From positions 1 to 6,593 of the forward strand of contig CALQZE010000022.1 of the NCBI GenBank assembly GCA_943348955.1: DNA of 6,593 bases. Reading direction: 5' to 3'. The stretch comes from Candidatus Uhrbacteria bacterium RIFOXYB12_FULL_58_10 (GTDB lineage Bacteria > Patescibacteriota > Patescibacteriia > UBA9934 > GWF2-40-263). How positions within the stretch are numbered: the stretch's first letter is position 1; every line of letters begins with the position of its first letter. Both the position numbers and the translations under genes were made by a program. Shown here in pieces: positions 4,814 to 6,593 of the stretch. The notes beneath the pieces are model-generated. The model was not told the DNA's origin. It searched no databases and saw nothing but the letters and a program-made list of their open reading frames with translations.

Positions 4814-6593
4814 ATGTCAAAAATCATTGGAATCGACCTCGGAACGACAAACTCTTGTGTAGCCATCATGGAAGGCGGACAACCGAAAGTTTTGGAGAAT
4901 AAAGAAGGCGCACGCACAACACCATCCATCGTTGCAACCGCAAAAGGGGGAGAACGTGTTGTTGGATTACCTGCAAAACGTCAGTCTGTCACAAATCCAG
5001 CAAACACATTGTTTTCGATTAAACGTTTGATCGGACGTCGTTTTGAAGATGCAGAAGTTTCTCGCGATAAACAAATGATGCCATACGCGATTGTAAAACA
5101 TGGTGATGGTGTTGCGATTAAAATGGGAGACAAAGAATATACTCCAGAAGAAATCTCTGCGATGATTTTGCAAAAGATCAAAGCAGACGTGGAAGAAAAG
5201 CTTGGGGAAAAAGTGACAGAAGCCGTTATTACGGTTCCTGCATACTTCGATGATGCACAACGTAACGCAACAAAAGTTGCGGGTGAAATCGCTGGACTCA
5301 AAGTTTTGCGTATCATCAACGAGCCAACCGCAGCAGCTCTTGCGTATGGATTCGACAAAAAGATCGGACAACAAATTGCTGTGTACGATCTTGGTGGAGG
5401 AACATTCGACGTTTCTATTTTGGATATTTCTTCAGACACCGTTGAAGTTAAATCTACAAATGGTGATACACACCTCGGTGGAGATGATTTCGATCGCGTG
5501 ATCATCGAATGGATTTTAGCTGAATTTAAAAAACAAGAAGGAGTCGATCTTGCAAAAGATCCTCTTGCTTTGCAACGTATTAAGGATGCGGCAGAACGTG
5601 CAAAGATTGAACTTTCCACATCACAACAAACAGAAATCAATCAACCATTTATTACGTCTGATGCGAATGGTCCAAAACATTTGGTCATCACACTCACACG
5701 TTCAAAATTGGAAGAGCTTTGTCATGATCTCGTTCAAAAGACGATCGGACCTGTTCAAGCTGCGTTGAAAGATGCTGGTTTGTCGAAGGGTGATATTCAA
5801 GAAGTTGTCATGGTTGGTGGAATGACACGCATGCCACTCGTACAAAAAGTTGTCGAAGAATTCTTTGGAAAGAAACCAAACATCTCTGTAAACCCGGATG
5901 AAGTCGTTGCTCTCGGAGCGGCAGTTCAAGCAGGAGTTTTGCAAGGAGAAGTCAAAGATGTTTTGTTGCTCGACGTCACTCCATTATCTTTCGGAATTGA
6001 AACGATGGGCGGAGTCATGACAAAGTTGATCGAACGTAACACAACCATCCCAACATCAAAGTCACAAGTATTTTCAACAGCCGCGGATAATCAAACAACG
6101 GTTGAAATCCACGTTCTTCAAGGAGAACGTCCAATGGCAGATGGAAACAAAACACTCGGACGCTTTATGCTTTCCGGTTTGCCAATGGCACAACGCGGAG
6201 TTCCACAAGTGGAAGTGAAGTTCGATATCGACGCAAACGGAATTTTGAACGTGACCGGAACAGATAAAGCATCTGGAGAGAGCCAACAGATTACGATCCA
6301 AGGTTCAACTGGTTTGTCGAAAGAAGAAATCGAACGCATGAAACAAGATGCAGAATTGCATGCGGAAGAAGATGCAAAAGCAAAAGAACGTATTGAACAT
6401 CAAAACATCGCAGACACCATGATCTACACTTCAGAAAAAATGTTGAAAGACGCCGGTGATAAAATCACGGATGTTGAACGCAAAGAAGTGGAAGATAAAA
6501 TCGAAGCATTGAAAGCCGTGAAAGATAAAGACGATCACGAAGCGATTAAGAAAGCAGCGGATGAACTTTCAACCGTCGCGCAAGCCGTTGGTG
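4814..6593 (+). CDS. dnaK: Molecular chaperone DnaK (Hsp70), C-terminal end cut off by window edge
   Basis: ATP-driven chaperone that binds exposed hydrophobic peptides, working with GrpE and (presumably next in the operon) DnaJ. The frame is open for 593 codons to the window edge; the family is about 610-640 aa, so only the variable tail is missing. All three Hsp70 signatures are present: IDLGTTNS (7-14), [14 protein letters not shown] (190-203) and [13 protein letters not shown] (331-343). The phosphate-site and hinge segment [12 protein letters not shown] is also intact. The interdomain linker DVLLLDVTP (382-390) leads to the peptide-binding domain, and the helical lid begins around residue 500. 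Between GRRFEDAEV and the YTPEEIS segment it carries the extra stretch found in Proteobacteria-type DnaK and absent from Firmicutes-type DnaK. ATG 4814 lies six bases after the grpE stop. No SD is visible, so translation may depend on coupling. Expression should be under the upstream CIRCE. Confidence 0.98.
   Translation, partial: MSKIIGIDLGTTNSCVAIMEGGQPKVLENKEGARTTPSIVATAKGGERVVGLPAKRQSVTNPANTLFSIKRLIGRRFEDAEVSRDKQMMPYAIVKHGDGVAIKMGDKEYTPEEISAMILQKIKADVEEKLGEKVTEAVITVPAYFDDAQRNATKVAGEIAGLKVLRIINEPTAAALAYGFDKKIGQQIAVYDLGGGTFDVSILDISSDTVEVKSTNGDTHLGGDDFDRVIIEWILAEFKKQEGVDLAKDPLALQRIKDAAERAKIELSTSQQTEINQPFITSDANGPKHLVITLTRSKLEELCHDLVQKTIGPVQAALKDAGLSKGDIQEVVMVGGMTRMPLVQKVVEEFFGKKPNISVNPDEVVALGAAVQAGVLQGEVKDVLLLDVTPLSFGIETMGGVMTKLIERNTTIPTSKSQVFSTAADNQTTVEIHVLQGERPMADGNKTLGRFMLSGLPMAQRGVPQVEVKFDIDANGILNVTGTDKASGESQQITIQGSTGLSKEEIERMKQDAELHAEEDAKAKERIEHQNIADTMIYTSEKMLKDAGDKITDVERKEVEDKIEALKAVKDKDDHEAIKKAADELSTVAQAVG

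Noticed and set aside
4981..5640. A 219-codon open frame on the minus strand inside dnaK, with a shorter companion at 4967-5374
   Set aside because: It lies wholly antisense to the strongly conserved DnaK ATPase domain and its serine-rich translation matches nothing. It is a codon-bias shadow.
1..6593. CRISPR arrays, tRNA or rRNA genes, insertion sequences, prophage or defence modules
   Set aside because: No spaced repeats, cloverleaf-like sequences, transposase motifs or defence-protein motifs were seen; the gene content is housekeeping apart from two unknown proteins.

Overview
The window looks like chromosomal DNA from an uncultivated bacterium, most likely a member of the Candidate Phyla Radiation (Patescibacteria, Parcubacteria-like). 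This is inference from gene style: a compact HrcA of about 232 aa, a GrpE with a Cys-x2-Cys start to its core, very tight gene spacing, and several genes without a Shine-Dalgarno (SD) site. TGA is used as a stop at the end of the antiporter gene, which argues against the code-25 lineages (Gracilibacteria, Absconditabacteria).

Layout. (1) Positions 1-542, minus strand: the N-terminal 180 codons of upp (uracil phosphoribosyltransferase), cut by the window edge. (2) 543-634: a short divergent intergenic region. The upp promoter faces left and an extended -10 promoter for the antiporter faces right. (3) 635-3545, plus strand: three close genes. They are a CPA2-type cation:proton antiporter with a cytosolic TrkA-N/RCK domain; a 236-aa protein overlapping it by 4 nt that looks like a degenerate PP2C-type phosphatase; and a 173-aa charged, helix-rich protein of unknown function. 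(4) 3546-6593, plus strand: a heat-shock operon of hrcA, grpE and dnaK (dnaK cut by the right edge). It is headed by a consensus sigma70-type promoter whose -10 box lies in the spacer of a perfect CIRCE operator.

How the genes fit together. HrcA should bind CIRCE and repress its own operon, so that GrpE (nucleotide exchange factor) and DnaK (Hsp70) rise when HrcA is inactivated by heat or unfolded protein. The antiporter, pseudo-phosphatase-like and 173-aa genes may be a separate unit. Their functional link is unknown apart from the coupled overlap of the first two. upp belongs to pyrimidine salvage and differs clearly in base composition from everything to its right (about 57% G+C in the two lines counted, against roughly 37-45% in sample lines of the antiporter and dnaK).

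No RNA genes, CRISPR arrays, insertion sequences or convincing rho-independent terminators were seen. There is no gene-free stretch longer than about 100 bases. Most of the window is ordinary housekeeping DNA. The best leads are the degenerate PP2C-like protein and its unknown neighbour, the probable leaderless antiporter transcript, and an out-of-frame 8-bp tandem repeat at the start of grpE.
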